Assembly: GCF_010093065.1 (NCBI RefSeq)
Contig: NZ_CP048113.1
Coordinates: 2,604,001-2,668,000, forward strand
Direction of reading: 5' to 3'
Length of the DNA: 64,000 nucleotides
DNA from: Chitinophaga agri
Lineage (GTDB): Bacteria; Bacteroidota; Bacteroidia; Chitinophagales; Chitinophagaceae
Positions within the stretch are counted from its first letter, which is position 1. Every line of letters begins with the position of its first letter. Both the position numbers and the translations under genes were made by a program. Under the pieces are notes generated by a model. The model made no database searches, was not told the DNA's origin, and saw nothing but the letters and a program-made list of their open reading frames with translations. Of this stretch, positions 63,020 through 64,000 are shown piece by piece.

Positions 63020-64000
63020 ATGACAGTCAACAATGATCAGTTTTATACCAGGTTACCGGTAAACCATATTCCGTTGAGCGAACTGCTGATGGAAGAGCAT
63101 CTTTTTTACCGCATACCGGAAGACTGGCATGTGATCATTACAGACATCAAAGGCTCTACAGCAGTCGTGCAAAAAGGCCTGCACGAGACTGTCAACCTGG
63201 TGGCTACAGGTAGCATCGTAGCCGTGCTGAATATCAGCTTCAAAGCAAATATTACCGTTCCTTTCTTTTTTGGTGGCGATGGAGCCACCTTTATCGTGCC
63301 CCCCGCTATCAAAGAGGCGGCTATCAAAGCGCTCCTGCTGTATAAAAACAATACGCAGGAGAGCTTTGCTATGGACCTGCGGATCGGTACTGTACCGGTG
63401 AGCGAAATATATGCTGCCGGGCATACTTTACGGGTGACCAAATTCACCAGCTCCGGCAACTTCCACATCCCGGTTATACTGGGTGACGGACTACATTACG
63501 CCGAAAGGCAGATCAAAGGCGAAGACTATATGTTGTCCGGAGATTTATCCGCCGGTGAAGAGATAGACCTGAGTGGAATGCAATGCCGCTGGGACAAGAT
63601 CAAACCACCGGAACATCATTATGAAGTCGTATCGCTGATCGTAGTGGCTACAGCAGCAGAAAAACAGGCAAAGGTTTTCCAGCAGGTCATTACACATATA
63701 GATAGGATCTATGGCACGCCTGATAAAAGGCAGCCGATCTCTATCACACAGTTGCGGCTGAAAAGTACGTTTGCTAAACTGGGACTGGAACTAAGGGCCA
63801 AATTTGGCAGAAAAGGAATGTTGCGTCTGTTGCAGACCTGGCTCACCAACATACTTGGGCAGCTTTACTTCCGCACCAGGCCCGGCCGGACATATCTGAC
63901 ACGCCTCATTGAAATGTCAGATACACTCGTGATAGATGGAAAGATCAATACCGTGATCACCGGTACGGAAGTGCAACGCCGGCAACTGGTACTGGAGCTG
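63020..64000 (+). CDS. DUF3095 protein (adenylate-cyclase-like), partial
   Basis: 327 codons, open to the window edge. The N-terminal half matches DUF3095: FYRIPEDWHVIITDIKGSTA and PFFFGGDGATFIVPP, a cyclase-like fold with metal-binding Asp in ITDIKGST and GGDGA. The GGDGAT motif resembles class III nucleotidyl cyclases. Whether it makes a cyclic nucleotide is not known. It starts 30 bases after the beta-barrel gene and may be cotranscribed. Confidence 0.85.
   Translation, partial: MTVNNDQFYTRLPVNHIPLSELLMEEHLFYRIPEDWHVIITDIKGSTAVVQKGLHETVNLVATGSIVAVLNISFKANITVPFFFGGDGATFIVPPAIKEAAIKALLLYKNNTQESFAMDLRIGTVPVSEIYAAGHTLRVTKFTSSGNFHIPVILGDGLHYAERQIKGEDYMLSGDLSAGEEIDLSGMQCRWDKIKPPEHHYEVVSLIVVATAAEKQAKVFQQVITHIDRIYGTPDKRQPISITQLRLKSTFAKLGLELRAKFGRKGMLRLLQTWLTNILGQLYFRTRPGRTYLTRLIEMSDTLVIDGKINTVITGTEVQRRQLVLEL

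Noticed and set aside
1..64000. CRISPR array or rRNA/tRNA genes
   Set aside because: No regularly spaced identical repeats and no recognisable tRNA or rRNA sequence were found on reading both strands.

Overview
The window looks like a chromosome segment of a Bacteroidota bacterium close to Chitinophaga (Chitinophagaceae). The reasons are a SusC/SusD pair beside a DUF6377-type regulator, many lipoproteins and signal peptides, weak Shine-Dalgarno signals with TAnnTTTG-type promoter words, purK-purE order, and IS66, IS21, IS3 and IS1182 elements of Bacteroidota type. The taxon is inferred from gene content, not from a marker gene. No rRNA, tRNA or CRISPR array was recognised.

Left part (1 to about 13600) is a mobile-element and defence graveyard. 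A group II intron (running off the left edge) sits inside the transposase gene of an IS66 element, and that IS66 sits inside istA of an IS21 element, so three mobile elements are nested. After istB come a truncated tyrosine-recombinase arm domain, a minus-strand two-gene operon of unknown function (a soluble protein translationally coupled to a membrane protein with a coiled-coil tail), a broken putAbiC-like membrane protein, and a large single-gene SF2 helicase with a C-terminal PD-(D/E)xK nuclease. An imperfect repeat followed by a hairpin brackets the helicase-nuclease gene. A second, intact IS66 copy with a perfect 8-bp target duplication follows, then 3' scraps of IS3- and IS1182-family transposases.

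Middle-left (13.9 to 31.3 kb): an unusual lipoprotein with a glycine/alanine-rich hydrophobic segment; a MazG-like pyrophosphohydrolase next to a nuclease plus DUF2075 helicase (probable DNA metabolism or defence pair) with a broken small gene downstream; then ordinary chromosomal genes: DinB-like, DUF2004-like, an alpha/beta hydrolase plus NmrA-like reductase with a Crp/Fnr-type regulator, a PAS-GAF sensor kinase, an SDR/HxlR divergent pair, an AraC regulator, a VOC protein, purK-purE and an AHSA1 protein.

Middle-right (31.5 to 46 kb): surface lipoprotein and secreted proteins, an ABC exporter pair, a DoxX-like protein, and the SusC/SusD uptake locus with its divergent regulator, then a small membrane protein and an AraC regulator.

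Right part (46 to 64 kb): the most remarkable gene is a 992-residue minus-strand protein with a C-terminal OTU-type cysteine protease domain, a long charged coiled coil, a central domain with a DxD-like motif, and basic clusters resembling nuclear-localisation signals. It looks like a delivered effector or toxin. It is followed by a secreted PHP-like metallohydrolase, a BtuB-like TonB receptor, a DinB protein, a 44-residue membrane peptide, an SDR, exported msrA-msrB, a DapA-like aldolase/cupin/thioredoxin-fold cluster beside a MocR-type regulator, secreted and beta-barrel proteins, and a DUF3095 protein cut by the right edge.
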